Shown: positions 39,427-48,378, counted from the stretch's first letter. The stretch is 64,000 nucleotides of DNA from Gammaproteobacteria bacterium (GCA_016874555.1 VGTW01000003.1:1-64000); one strand, 5' to 3'. Numbers and translations are program-made. Notes: generated by a model from the sequence alone, not told the origin.

Positions 39427-40624
39427 GCGCCGCGAGCCGTTTGCTGCGCAGTCGCTCGCCGATGGCTGCGCCGGGGAGGCCAGCGCGTTCGTCGGCACTG
39501 AGTGCCACCGCACGCGCGGTAGCGAAAGCCTGCTCCACTCGGGCGCGCTGCGGATACGCAGCATCGGCGAGTCCGCCTCGACCGCGGGCGTCGCACTCGC
39601 AGGCTTCCAAGAATTCTGTGAAGCGTTCGGGCCGTCGAAAGGCATCGGTATGTTCGAGTAACTCGAGCAGCGTCGAGGTGCGCAGTTCGAGACCGCGATG
39701 CACGTACGTGTGAAAGCGGCTGGCGAGCAAACCGAGTTCGCGGTGCTCCTGCGGCACTCGCAGGCGCGCGCACAGCGCTTCGATCGCCGGCAGACCGCGC
39801 GTTTCGTGAGCATGATGCCGCGGCCATTCCGCACGCGGGGTCAGCGCCTTGCCGAGATCATGGACCATCACGGCGAAGCGCACCGTTTGCGGGGCGTCGC
39901 GCATCGCCGCTATCTGCAGGGCGAGCATGATGTGTTCGCCGGTGTCGACTTCGGGGTGCCACTCCGGCCGTTGCGGCACGCCGAACAGGGCGTCGAGTTC
40001 GGGCAGCACCACGCGCAAGGCGCCGCATTTGCGCAGCGCATCGATAGCCGAACGCGGCGAGGGCTCATCAAGTGCACGCGCCAACTCGCGCCAAACGCGC
40101 TCGGGCACGAGCGCATCGGCCTCGCCGGCCTCCACCATGCGGCGCATCAGGGCGAGGGTGTCGGCGGCGATCGTGAAGCCAAGCGGGGCAAATCGTGCCA
40201 GAAAACGTGCAACGCGCAGGATGCGCACAGGGTCTTCAGCGAAGGCTGGCGAGACATGTCGCAGCACGCGACGCTCGAGATCAGCGCGCCCGCTGAACGG
40301 ATCAAATATATTGCCGGCGGCATCCTGCGCCATGGCGTTGATGGTCAGGTCGCGCCGCGCGAGATCCTGTTCGAGGGTGACCTCGGGCGAAAACAGCGTG
40401 GTGAAACCGCGATAGCCTGGCGCAACTTTGCGCTCGAGGCGGGCGAGCGCGTACTCCTCGCGAGTTTGCGGATGCAAAAACACTGGAAAATCTTTGCCGA
40501 CGGGCAGAAAACCGAGCGCTTCGAGGTCGGCCGGCGTCGCGCCGACGACCACCCAGTCGCGTTCGGCAACCGAGCGACCGAGCAGCCCATCGCGCACTGC
40601 ACCGCCGACCAGATAGGTATTCAC
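39380..40624 (-). CDS. cca: CCA tRNA nucleotidyltransferase with HD domain
   Basis: 414 residues. The nucleotidyltransferase core opens MNTYLVGGAVRDGLLGRSVAERDWVVVGA and continues with EEYALARLERK, RRDLTINAMAQDAAGNIFDPFSGRADLERRVLRHV, then the HD domain HLDGKALTPR-like stretch (MVHDLGKALTP) around residue 225. It adds and repairs the 3' CCA of tRNA; the HD domain has phosphatase/phosphodiesterase activity in E. coli. The C-terminal end overlaps the convergent methyltransferase by 47 bases. The 487-codon frame on the plus strand over this region is an antisense shadow. Confidence 0.94.
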   Translation of the reverse strand: MNTYLVGGAVRDGLLGRSVAERDWVVVGATPADLEALGFLPVGKDFPVFLHPQTREEYALARLERKVAPGYRGFTTLFSPEVTLEQDLARRDLTINAMAQDAAGNIFDPFSGRADLERRVLRHVSPAFAEDPVRILRVARFLARFAPLGFTIAADTLALMRRMVEAGEADALVPERVWRELARALDEPSPRSAIDALRKCGALRVVLPELDALFGVPQRPEWHPEVDTGEHIMLALQIAAMRDAPQTVRFAVMVHDLGKALTPRAEWPRHHAHETRGLPAIEALCARLRVPQEHRELGLLASRFHTYVHRGLELRTSTLLELLEHTDAFRRPERFTEFLEACECDARGRGGLADAAYPQRARVEQAFATARAVALSADERAGLPGAAIGERLRSKRLAALNIAVPKETSADPAG

Positions 40625-40633
40625 CCGCCGATG

Positions 40634-41551
40634 TTAACGCGAGCGACGACCGAGGTAGGTGGGGGCGATGCTGGCGAGCGAGCTCGGGGTGATCCCCAGA
40701 CGGTCGAACCCGTTGTCGCGACAGACGTTATCGACCGTCAGGGAGCGATAGTTATCCGTGGAGAAGGGTTTGCCAGGCACGAAATCCATTACAAAGGCCT
40801 GTACGCGACCGATGGCATCGGCAAGCGGAATTACGCGTGCGCCAGTACCCGCGACCTCGCCCGTGAGACGCACGAGGTCCGCCAAGGTCATGACCTTGGG
40901 GCCGCAAAGATCATAGGACTCGCGGCTCGTGGCTCCGCCCCGCAGAGCGAGCATGAACGCCGACACCACATCCTCGACCCATACCGGGGCGAAGCGCGCC
41001 TGAGCGCGCGCCAGCGGCAGGATGCCGCCGCTCAGCGCCAGCAGGGACGCGAAGCGGTTGAGCAGCGAATCGCCGCGACCAAAGATTACCGAGGGGCGGA
41101 AGATCGTCCATTCGAGCGAGCTTGGTGCGGCGCGCACGTGGCGCTCGGCGACCCCCTTTGATCGCAGGTAATGGCTCGGACCGTTTTCGTCCGCCCCAAG
41201 TGCGCTCATGTGCAGATAGCGCGGGACACCACTCTCGACGCAGGCGGCGATTACTTTGCGCGTGAGTTCGGCATGGGCGTGGGTAAAGCCTGTTCCTGAA
41301 GAGCCTTTTTCATTAAGGATACCGACGAGGTTGACGACGACATCGCTGCCGGCGACCACATCACGTAGCGCGATCGGGTCGTGCACATCGATGCGCATGC
41401 GTTCCGCGTTCGGCAGCACCGAAAGCTGCCGCGCCGCGCGTGGATCGCGAGTGGGTAGTCGCAGCCGATGACCTTCGGCAGCAAGGCGTGCGGCGAGTGC
41501 ACTGCCGACAAAGCCGGTACCACCCACCAAAGTTACTTCGAGCGGTCGCAC
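40634..41551 (-). CDS. NAD(P)-binding protein, NDUFA9-like (atypical SDR)
   Basis: 305 residues. VTLVGGTGFVGSALAARLAAEGHRLRLPTRD is the GxxGxxG Rossmann start; VVNLVGILNEKGSSGTGFTHAHAELTRKVIAACVESGVPRYLHMSALGA is the characteristic segment of bacterial NDUFA9-related proteins. FRPSVIFGRGDSLLNRFASLLALS follows. GTG 41551 is chosen because conserved sequence starts at once and only seven bases separate it from the degQ stop; an ORF extension upstream overlaps degQ. In mitochondria NDUFA9 is a complex I accessory protein; a role in membrane or quinone processes is plausible here but unproven. Confidence 0.82.
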   Translation of the reverse strand: MRPLEVTLVGGTGFVGSALAARLAAEGHRLRLPTRDPRAARQLSVLPNAERMRIDVHDPIALRDVVAGSDVVVNLVGILNEKGSSGTGFTHAHAELTRKVIAACVESGVPRYLHMSALGADENGPSHYLRSKGVAERHVRAAPSSLEWTIFRPSVIFGRGDSLLNRFASLLALSGGILPLARAQARFAPVWVEDVVSAFMLALRGGATSRESYDLCGPKVMTLADLVRLTGEVAGTGARVIPLADAIGRVQAFVMDFVPGKPFSTDNYRSLTVDNVCRDNGFDRLGITPSSLASIAPTYLGRRSR

Positions 41552-41558
41552 GCGTTTA

Positions 41559-43070
41559 TCAGCGCAGCAGGATGATGGTCGTCTCGCCCGCGCGCCTAAC
41601 CTGCAGCACAAGCGTACTTCCGCCGCGATTGCTGGTGGCCCGCCAGGCATTGCTGAGATCGCTGCGGTTGGTGATCCGAGTGCCATTCGCGGCGACGATC
41701 AGATCGTTGGCGCGCAGGCCCGCGTTCGCAGCCGGGCTACCTGCGGCCACCGCGCGCACCAGGACGCCGGCGCCGTTGCCGCGGTTATCGCCACTGCTGC
41801 TGCCCGGGCCGTCTTCGAGCTGTGCACCTTCGAGGGCGCGGTGCTGGCCGCCTTCGGGAACGTTTTTGTCATTGCCCTCGGCAGCGGCCGGAGTTTGTAC
41901 GGCCGGGTCGGCCACCTCGGCGGTCAATTTGCGCGACTCGCCGTCACGCAGCAACGAGAGCTCGACCTTGTCACCGACGCGTAGCAAGCCGATCGCGTTG
42001 CGGAAGTCGGCCGCCGATTTGACACTGCGGCTGTTGATGGCAGTGACGACGTCACCCGCGCGAATCCCGGCGCGTGCCGCTGCGGAATCTTTGAGCACCT
42101 GGGTGACGAGTGCACCGCCTGCTGTGCTGATGCCCAAGGCCTCGGCGATATCGGGCGTGACGGGGGCGATGGTTACGCCGAGCTGACCGCGCTTGACTGA
42201 GCCATATTTGATTAGTTGGTCCATGACGCTGCGCGCCATGTTCACGGGGATGGCAAAACCAATGCCGATGTTGCCGCCGCTGCCCGAGAGAATCATGTTG
42301 TTAATACCGACGAGTTCGCCACGCAGGTTTACGAGCGCACCGCCGGAATTGCCGGGGTTGATCGAGGCATCGGTCTGAATCAGGCTCTCGAAACCATCGG
42401 GATTCATGCCGGAGCGGCCGAGTGCACTGACGATGCCGTAGGACACCGACTGCTGCAGTCCGAAGGGATTACCGATGGCCGCGACGTAATCGCCGGGCTC
42501 GAGACGATCGGAATCACCGAGCACAACCTGTGCGAGGCTTCCCGATTTAATCTGGATGACGGCGATGTCGGTGCGCGGATCGCTGCCGATTACCTTGGCT
42601 GCAAACTGTCGTTGATCGGACAGGGTCACGGTGATTTCGCGCGCATTTTCGACCACATGCGCGTTGGTGATGATGTAGCCCTGTTTGCCATCGACGATCA
42701 CCCCAGAGCCGGCCGACTGGAAGGGCCGCTCGCGCGCCCCCGAATCGGGCGGTACGTTGAAAAAGCGTCGAAAGAAAGGGTCGTCGAGCAGCGGGTTACG
42801 ACCCTGTTCGCGCACCGCGCCCTGAATGCCAATGCTGATTACCGCCGGTGAGACTCGCTTGATCATGGGCGCGAGTGAGGGCATCGGCGCTACGGAGCGC
42901 GCGTTGTCGCCGATGGGGGTGCTATCGCGGCGTAGGGCGTCGGCGCGGGGCTCGGCCGCGGCGTCCACGGCCTGTGCCGTGACCGGCAAAGACACGGCCG
43001 CGAGCAGTGCGCCGAGCAATGCGCGGCACAGCGCTCGGTAAGGGGTCCCGTTAACGCACGCGACTTTCAT
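41559..43070 (-). CDS. degQ: DegQ/HtrA-type periplasmic serine protease
   Basis: 503 residues: signal peptide (about 1-35, CRALLGALLAAVSLPVTAQA), trypsin-like domain with triad His138 (ITNAHVV), Asp168 (DPRTDIAV) and Ser242 (NPGNSGGA), then PDZ1 (about 285-380) and PDZ2 (about 415-500). It degrades and refolds damaged envelope proteins and would be needed under cell-wall or membrane stress. A low-complexity linker (PAAAEGNDKNVPEGG...) links the PDZ domains. The 452-base region before its start is shared with nrdJa on the other strand, so a regulatory interplay is possible but unproven. Confidence 0.93.
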   Translation of the reverse strand: MKVACVNGTPYRALCRALLGALLAAVSLPVTAQAVDAAAEPRADALRRDSTPIGDNARSVAPMPSLAPMIKRVSPAVISIGIQGAVREQGRNPLLDDPFFRRFFNVPPDSGARERPFQSAGSGVIVDGKQGYIITNAHVVENAREITVTLSDQRQFAAKVIGSDPRTDIAVIQIKSGSLAQVVLGDSDRLEPGDYVAAIGNPFGLQQSVSYGIVSALGRSGMNPDGFESLIQTDASINPGNSGGALVNLRGELVGINNMILSGSGGNIGIGFAIPVNMARSVMDQLIKYGSVKRGQLGVTIAPVTPDIAEALGISTAGGALVTQVLKDSAAARAGIRAGDVVTAINSRSVKSAADFRNAIGLLRVGDKVELSLLRDGESRKLTAEVADPAVQTPAAAEGNDKNVPEGGQHRALEGAQLEDGPGSSSGDNRGNGAGVLVRAVAAGSPAANAGLRANDLIVAANGTRITNRSDLSNAWRATSNRGGSTLVLQVRRAGETTIILLR

Positions 43071-43161
43071 GTGTGATCTCCCGCTTGCGAACGGGAGTAT
43101 GTGGATCTGTGCTCAGCTTTCAAGAGGACAACTTGTGCACTTTTTGTGAAGAGGAGCGGAA

Positions 43162-43176
43162 ACACAACATCTTGTG
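43162..43176. promoter_or_regulatory. NrdR-box-like site 1
   Basis: ACACAACATCTTGTG followed by C is close to the NrdR consensus ACACwATATATwGTGT (13 of 16 positions, by eye). NrdR is the ATP/dATP-sensing repressor of ribonucleotide reductase genes. It lies 361 bases before the nrdJa start and 92 bases upstream of the degQ start. An exact copy of the same 15-mer occurs at 43338. Confidence 0.6.
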
Positions 43177-43298
43177 CTTCCAAACTACAACTAGCATTCG
43201 ACTGTAAACATCAGATAAACAAGACTTTTGCAGCCCGAGTTTTTATAAGTCTATGATTTTTATAAAATAAAAAGGCTATTTGAAACGCAGTTTAAGCC

Positions 43299-43327
43299 TT
43301 GACGCTCTCCGGAGGCGTGCTTACTCT
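43299..43327 (+). promoter_or_regulatory. Candidate sigma-70 promoter for nrdJa
   Basis: TTGACG (43299-43304), a 17-base spacer, TACTCT (43322-43327). The predicted start of transcription is near 43334, so NrdR-box 2 (43338-43352) would cover the first transcribed bases, a position at which a repressor can block initiation. Confidence 0.5.
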
Positions 43328-43337
43328 CTTGCCGTCG

Positions 43338-43352
43338 ACACAACATCTTGTG
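43338..43352. promoter_or_regulatory. NrdR-box-like site 2
   Basis: ACACAACATCTTGTG, identical to site 1 (43162-43176) and 176 bases downstream of it. It sits just downstream of the candidate -10 TACTCT. Two exact 15-base copies flanking a promoter, upstream of a ribonucleotide reductase, argue for real NrdR control rather than chance. Confidence 0.65.
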
Positions 43353-43522
43353 CGGGTTCAATACGCACACGTGGGAGTCGGGGGCAGGGGAAGTGGTCGT
43401 TGTTCGGCCCATCACCAAGAGAACAAGTATCCGTGGGTGCCTCTGGCGGCCTTGGGTCCTCTCGTCATTGGGGTCCTCTATATTGGTTGTTTTTTTATCG
43501 GATTTTGAGGCCCGAAACAGGT

Positions 43523-45670
43523 ATGAACAGCGTCGTCAAACTCGAGGCGAAAGACTTCGACGGTATTCCTTTCCAGGAAGCGTCGATGGACATTTGGGAA
43601 AAAAAATATCGCCTCGTTGCCAAGAGTGGCGAGCCCATCGACAAAACCATGGACGACACCTACCAGCGTGTCGCCCGCGCCCTCGCCGATGTTGAAGCGC
43701 CCGCGGAGCGCGAGCATTGGTATGAGCGATTTCTTTGGGCGTTACGTCGCGGGGCCATTCCCGCCGGCCGCGTCACCTCAAATGCAGGCGCGCTCGAGCA
43801 CAAGCCGGCGACCTCGACCATCAATTGCACCGTGTCGGGGACGATCCGCGACTCGATGGACGATATCCTCAACAAGGTTCACGAGGCGGGTCTCACGCTG
43901 AAAGCCGGTTGCGGCATCGGGTACGAATTTTCGACGCTGCGCCCGCGGGGTGCCTACGTCTCGGGCGCCGGCGCCTACACCTCAGGTCCGCTGTCGTTCA
44001 TGGATATCTACGACAAGATGTGCTTCACGGTGTCGTCGGCAGGCGGTCGTCGCGGTGCGCAAATGGGAACCTTCGACGTCGGTCACCCGGATGCCATGGA
44101 GTTCATCCGCGCCAAGCGCGAGAACGGCCGCCTGCGTCAGTTCAATCTGTCACTGCTGATCACCGACGAGTTCATGCAAGCAGTCCGCGAGGACCGCGAG
44201 TGGAACCTCGCTTTCCCGCTGTTGCGGAAAGAATTCGAAACGGACAAGCCTGACCTTTCTGACGAGAGCAAATACCTCTGGCGCGAGTGGCCTTATTCCG
44301 AGAACTTCTTGGTCGGCAAAAGTGGGCTCGTCGCCTGCAAGATCTACAAGACGCTTCCGGCGCGACGCATGTGGGACGTCATCATGACGTCGACCTACGA
44401 TTTCGCGGAGCCCGGGTTCATCCTCATCGATCGCGTCAACGAAATGAACAACAATTGGTGGTGCGAAAACATCCGCACCACCAACCCGTGCGGCGAACAG
44501 CCACTGCCGCCGTACGGCTCGTGCCTGCTGGGTTCTGTCAACCTCACACGATTCGTGCGCAACGCGTTCACCGAGCAGGCCGAGTTCGACTGGGCGGAGT
44601 ATCGCGAGGTTGTCAAAGTCTTTACGCGCATGCTCGATAACGTGGTCGAGGTCAACGGACTGCCGCTCGAGGGGCAGCGCAACGAGATCTTGCGTAAACG
44701 CCGGCATGGCATGGGCTTTCTCGGTCTCGGCAGCACTATGGCGCTGCTGCGCATGAAGTACGGCTTGCCGGAGTCCGTGCAGTTCACCGAAGACGTCTCG
44801 CGAGAGATGGCGGTCGCTGGTTGGGATGCTGCACTCGAACTCTCGCGCGAGAAAGGACCGGCGCCGATCATGAACGAAGAGTTCACGGTCACTGCCGAGA
44901 TGCTGCGCAAGCGTCCCGAGATGGCGCGCGATGGATGGAAGGTGGGCAGCAAGATCCCCGGGCGCGTGCTGCACGCACGCTACAGCCGCTACATGCAGCG
45001 CGTGGCGGCGGTGGCGCCGGCGCTAGTCGATCAGCTGGCGTTGGTCGGCGCGCGGTTCACCCACCACACCTCGATTGCGCCGACCGGCACAATCTCGCTG
45101 TCGCTCGCCAACAATGCCAGTAACGGCATCGAGCCCTCGTTCGCGCATCACTATTTCCGTAACGTCATTCGCGAAGGCAAGAAGTCTAAAGAAAAAATCG
45201 ACGTGTTCTCCTACGAGTTGCTCGCGTACCGCGAGCTCATCAACTCGAGGGCCATGCCGAACTCGACCAATCCGACCGATAAGCTACCCGACTATTTCAC
45301 AACGGCAGACGACATCACCCCGACTGAGCACGTCGATATTCAGGCCGCCTCGCAGAAGTGGATCGACTCGTCGATCTCCAAAACGGCGAACGTCCCGACC
45401 GACTTCAAATACGAATCTTTTAAAGATATTTACCTGTACGCCCACGAAAAGGGGTTGAAGGGTTGCACGACCTTCCGCTTTAACCCCGAGGCTTTCCAGG
45501 GCGTGCTCGTCAAGGAAGAGGACCTTAAGAACACCACTTATGTGTTCACGCTCGAAGACGGCTCCGAGGTATCGGTGAAGGGCGATGAGGAAATCGAATA
45601 CGACGGTGAGAAACACACCGCCGCAAATTTGTACGACGCCTTGAAAGAAGGCTACTACGGCAAGTTCTGA
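43523..45670 (+). CDS. nrdJ: B12-dependent (class II) ribonucleotide reductase, NrdJa subunit
   Basis: 715 residues of the adenosylcobalamin-dependent reductase that makes deoxynucleotides. Core motifs include STINCTVSGTIRDSMDDIL (substrate-site Cys), NPCGEQPLPPYGSCLLGSVNL (conserved Cys and Glu), THHTSIAPTGTISL and ANNASNGIEP. The C-terminal CxxC and TSCPD-type domain are absent here and are supplied by the next gene, as in the split NrdJa/NrdJb of Pseudomonas. ATG 43523 is the first start with conserved sequence; an in-frame extension to 43280 is not conserved and overlaps the promoter. A NrdR-type control region lies upstream. Confidence 0.93.
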   Translation: MNSVVKLEAKDFDGIPFQEASMDIWEKKYRLVAKSGEPIDKTMDDTYQRVARALADVEAPAEREHWYERFLWALRRGAIPAGRVTSNAGALEHKPATSTINCTVSGTIRDSMDDILNKVHEAGLTLKAGCGIGYEFSTLRPRGAYVSGAGAYTSGPLSFMDIYDKMCFTVSSAGGRRGAQMGTFDVGHPDAMEFIRAKRENGRLRQFNLSLLITDEFMQAVREDREWNLAFPLLRKEFETDKPDLSDESKYLWREWPYSENFLVGKSGLVACKIYKTLPARRMWDVIMTSTYDFAEPGFILIDRVNEMNNNWWCENIRTTNPCGEQPLPPYGSCLLGSVNLTRFVRNAFTEQAEFDWAEYREVVKVFTRMLDNVVEVNGLPLEGQRNEILRKRRHGMGFLGLGSTMALLRMKYGLPESVQFTEDVSREMAVAGWDAALELSREKGPAPIMNEEFTVTAEMLRKRPEMARDGWKVGSKIPGRVLHARYSRYMQRVAAVAPALVDQLALVGARFTHHTSIAPTGTISLSLANNASNGIEPSFAHHYFRNVIREGKKSKEKIDVFSYELLAYRELINSRAMPNSTNPTDKLPDYFTTADDITPTEHVDIQAASQKWIDSSISKTANVPTDFKYESFKDIYLYAHEKGLKGCTTFRFNPEAFQGVLVKEEDLKNTTYVFTLEDGSEVSVKGDEEIEYDGEKHTAANLYDALKEGYYGKF

Positions 45671-45683
45671 GGATCAGTTGCAA

Positions 45684-46388
45684 ATGGCCGCTATTAAGAT
45701 CGATCGGAAGATTTCCAAATATCGTGTGCAGAAGCCGGTTGCTGATCCGGCTCCTGCCTTAGCTCCCGAGCGTACGACGTCGCACGGTGGCAAAGTCGTC
45801 AGACTCACCGAGGAAGTGCAGCGCCCCGAGGTGCTGATCGGTTCGACCTATAAAATCAAGACGCCGGTCTCCGATCACGCGATGTACGTGACTATCAACG
45901 ATATCATCCTTAACGAAGGCACCGAGCACGAACAGCGACGTCCGTTCGAGGTGTTCATCAACTCGAAGAACCTCGACCACTATCAGTGGATCGTTGCCCT
46001 GACGCGTATTATTTCCGCCGTTTTCCGTAAGGGTGGTGATGTCACTTTCCTCGTCGAAGAATTGAAAGCCGTGTTCGACCCGCGCGGTGGCTATTGGCAG
46101 GCTGGTGGCAAGTTCATGCCCTCGATCATTGCCGAGCTCGGCTATGTCATCGAGAAACACTTGCAGACCATCGGCCTTATGGGTCGACCTGAGCTCGACG
46201 AACATCAAAAGAAACTCGTCGACGAAAAGCGTGCCGAGTTCGAAGCCCGCAGCAAGCAGGCCGATGCGTTCGCAAAGTCGCACTTCCCCGAGGGAGCGCA
46301 GCTTTGCTCGAAGTGCAGCACGGCGGCCGTGGTGATGATGGACGGCTGTATGACCTGCCTGAACTGCGGCGATTCCAAGTGCGGGTGA
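45684..46388 (+). CDS. nrdJb: NrdJb, C-terminal partner of the split class II ribonucleotide reductase
   Basis: 234 residues. The middle (EVLIGSTYKIKTPVSDHAMYVTINDIILN...RRPFEVFINSKNLDHYQWIVALTRIISAVFRKGG) is the TSCPD-type domain; the C-terminus has Cys pairs in QLCSKCST and CMTCLNCGDSKCG that act as the redox relay recharging the active site. It follows nrdJa by 13 bases. Start at ATG 45684 (after GAGGATCAG); an in-frame TTG at 45678 is possible. Together with NrdJa it forms one functional enzyme. Confidence 0.9.
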   Translation: MAAIKIDRKISKYRVQKPVADPAPALAPERTTSHGGKVVRLTEEVQRPEVLIGSTYKIKTPVSDHAMYVTINDIILNEGTEHEQRRPFEVFINSKNLDHYQWIVALTRIISAVFRKGGDVTFLVEELKAVFDPRGGYWQAGGKFMPSIIAELGYVIEKHLQTIGLMGRPELDEHQKKLVDEKRAEFEARSKQADAFAKSHFPEGAQLCSKCSTAAVVMMDGCMTCLNCGDSKCG

Positions 46389-46392
46389 GGCC

Positions 46393-47823
46393 TTGCGCCG
46401 GATAATTTCCACAGCAAGCACTTTTTTTGTCACAGTCTTTTTCCTGCTGCCGGCCGCGCGTGCGCAGCAGGCGGCGGTCCCGACCATTTCGCTGGAGATC
46501 CCGCGGCCCCCGGAACTGCAGCGCGATGTCGATTTCTGGGTTCGCGTGTACAGCGAAATCACCACGCTGCAGGGCCTCATGCACGACGAGCGCAATCTCG
46601 CGGTCGTCTATGAAATTGTCGATTTGACCGCCTCGGGACCGCTCGGTTCTGCCACGCGCCGTCAGCGAATCGCCCAAGCTCGCGAACGTTGGAAAAGCGC
46701 TCTCGATGAGGCCGGGAAGGCGCTAGGGCACAGCGATCTCACGCGGGCTTCGGCCGATGCCCGGCGCGTGATCGAGCTGTGGGGGAGCGAGGCTACGCCC
46801 GCGCGTTTGCGTGCAGCTCGCGACTCTGTGCGTTTTCAGCTTGGCCAGGCGGATCGCTTTCGAGCTGGGATCGTGCGCTCCGGAACCTGGGAGTCGTACA
46901 TTGCATCGACCTTCTCACGCCTCGGTTTGCCGCCCGAGCTGGCTGTGATGCCGCATGTCGAGTCGTCGTATACGCCGACGGCGTACTCGAAGGTCGGAGC
47001 CTCTGGCCTGTGGCAGTTCATGCGTTCGACGGGTCGGCTCTACATGCGTGTCGATGACATCGTCGATGAGCGACTCGATCCGTTTCGCTCGACCGAAGCG
47101 GCGGCGCGCCTGTTGCTCGACAATTACCGGCTGCTCGGCAGCTGGCCGCTGGCGATCACGGCCTACAACCACGGTCCCGCCGGCATGCGCCGGGCACGTG
47201 AGACCATGGGCACCGACGATTTCGCCATCATCGCGCGCCGCTATCAGAGTCGCTCCTTCGGTTTTGCATCGCGAAACTTTTTCCCGTCGTTCCTCGCCGC
47301 GCTCACGATCGATCAAAACGCCACGCGTTACTTTCCCGGCGTGGTCCGCGCACCGGAGATGAGTTTTCACGAGGTCGAAATGCCGGGATACGCCGCTGCA
47401 TCGCAGCTCGAGCGAACGCTCGGTGTGCCGATGGCGCTACTGCGCGAGCTCAACCCGGCACTGCGACCGCCCGTCTGGTCCGGCTCGCGCTTCGTGCCCC
47501 GCGGCTATCGATTGCGCCTGCCCGCAGAGCAGAAAATGACGACGGTCGAATTCATTCAACGCGTGGGTGCTAACCAATTATTTGTCGCGCAGGTAGGGCC
47601 GCGGACACATCGGGTTAAGCGGGGCGAGACGCTGCGGCAGATCGCGCGGAAGTACGGTTACACCGTGAACCGGGTGGCCGAGCTTAACGGCTTGTCAAAT
47701 TCCACCAAGCTGCGGCGCGGACGCGCGCTGCAACTGCCCGATGAGCGCCCGACCACGTTGGCCGATCTTGCGGCACGCAGCCCGCCGCCGAGCCCTTCGG
47801 TGTCGACCGACTCCAGCCTTTGA
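46393..47823 (+). CDS. mltD: MltD-like membrane-bound lytic murein transglycosylase with LysM
   Basis: 476 residues: signal peptide (1-24, ISTASTFFVTVFFLLPAARA), an SLT domain (about 165-300; catalytic Glu190 in MPHVESSYTPTAYS, then GASGLWQFMRSTGR and YNHGPAGMRRA), and one C-terminal LysM (HRVKRGETLRQIARKYGYTVNRVAELNGLSN). It cleaves the MurNAc-GlcNAc bond forming 1,6-anhydro-MurNAc. TTG 46393 is the start, preceded by GTGAGG. E. coli MltD carries two LysM; one is visible here. A Pro-rich tail ends the protein. The next gene encodes an L,D-transpeptidase eight bases on. Confidence 0.9.
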   Translation: MRRIISTASTFFVTVFFLLPAARAQQAAVPTISLEIPRPPELQRDVDFWVRVYSEITTLQGLMHDERNLAVVYEIVDLTASGPLGSATRRQRIAQARERWKSALDEAGKALGHSDLTRASADARRVIELWGSEATPARLRAARDSVRFQLGQADRFRAGIVRSGTWESYIASTFSRLGLPPELAVMPHVESSYTPTAYSKVGASGLWQFMRSTGRLYMRVDDIVDERLDPFRSTEAAARLLLDNYRLLGSWPLAITAYNHGPAGMRRARETMGTDDFAIIARRYQSRSFGFASRNFFPSFLAALTIDQNATRYFPGVVRAPEMSFHEVEMPGYAAASQLERTLGVPMALLRELNPALRPPVWSGSRFVPRGYRLRLPAEQKMTTVEFIQRVGANQLFVAQVGPRTHRVKRGETLRQIARKYGYTVNRVAELNGLSNSTKLRRGRALQLPDERPTTLADLAARSPPPSPSVSTDSSL

Positions 47824-47830
47824 TCCCGCT

Positions 47831-48334
47831 ATGACGCGGGCGGTCGTCGTTCTGCTCTGTGTACTCGCGCTGCTGCCCACGGCTGCGAGGGCGACGCTGA
47901 CCCCACTGCCCGCAGCGACTGAGGTCGTTGTGCTCAAGGCACAGCGTCGGCTCGAGTTGTGGCAGGGGTCCAGACTGCTGCGCAGTTATCGGATTTCTTT
48001 GGGACTCAACCCGATCGGTCATAAGCGGCAGGAAGGCGACTTCAGAACCCCGGAGGGTCGCTATGTTCTCGATATGCGCAATGCGCGCAGCGAATTCTTC
48101 CTCTCGATTCGCGTGTCGTATCCCGACTCGCGTGATGTCGCGCGAGCACGCAAAGCCGGCGTCAAGCCTGGCGGTGCCATCATGGTCCACGGGCTACCCA
48201 ACGAGCCGCGCTGGCCCCCGGAGCACTACGCTCGCGAGAACTGGACCGATGGTTGCATCGCCCTCACCAACGCCGACATGATGGAATTCTGGATGCTGGT
48301 GGCCGACGGCACGCCGATCAACATCCGCCCCTGA
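47831..48334 (+). CDS. L,D-transpeptidase (YkuD family)
   Basis: 167 residues: signal peptide (1-21, VVVLLCVLALLPTAARA), then the YkuD fold with KAQRRLELW, SLGLNPIGHKRQEGDFRTPEGRY, the His of IMVHGLPN (His120) and the nucleophile Cys142 in DGCIALTNADM. This is a compact periplasmic cross-linking or amidase-like enzyme without LysM. ATG 47831 is eight bases after the MltD stop, so the two form a cell-wall remodelling pair. A longer in-frame start at 47741 would lie inside mltD. Confidence 0.9.
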   Translation: MTRAVVVLLCVLALLPTAARATLTPLPAATEVVVLKAQRRLELWQGSRLLRSYRISLGLNPIGHKRQEGDFRTPEGRYVLDMRNARSEFFLSIRVSYPDSRDVARARKAGVKPGGAIMVHGLPNEPRWPPEHYARENWTDGCIALTNADMMEFWMLVADGTPINIRP

Positions 48335-48378
48335 TCCCCTCCGGCTATCCTTGCGGGAAGCCGACCACGGAGCACCTA

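Larger units (their letters stand above)
43071..43522. other. 452-base intergenic region between degQ and nrdJa
   Basis: No gene is supported here. It contains two NrdR-box-like sites, at least one good promoter for nrdJa, an AT-rich patch near 43237-43275 with a second candidate promoter (TTGCAG 43228-43233, 18-base spacer, TATGAT 43252-43257), and about 190 bases between the predicted transcription start and the nrdJa ATG. That leader has a direct repeat (TTGGGTCCTCT at 43452-43462 and TTGGGGTCCTCT at 43468-43479) and a run of seven T. A cobalamin-riboswitch B12 box (GCCACTG) was not found. A structured leader RNA is possible. Confidence 0.6.

Noticed and set aside
39698-41161. 487-codon plus-strand open frame
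   Set aside because: It is antisense to cca and the NDUFA9-like gene, both with strong family motifs; its protein has no recognisable domain. GC-rich codon use leaves long antisense frames open.
43330-43522. Cobalamin riboswitch before nrdJ
   Set aside because: No GCCACTG B12 box or the usual AdoCbl core was found; NrdR-type control explains the promoter better.
44150-44974. 274-codon minus-strand frame inside nrdJa
   Set aside because: Antisense of a class II reductase with clear active-site motifs; no domain visible.
45759-46595. 278-codon minus-strand frame over nrdJb
   Set aside because: Antisense shadow of nrdJb and the start of mltD.
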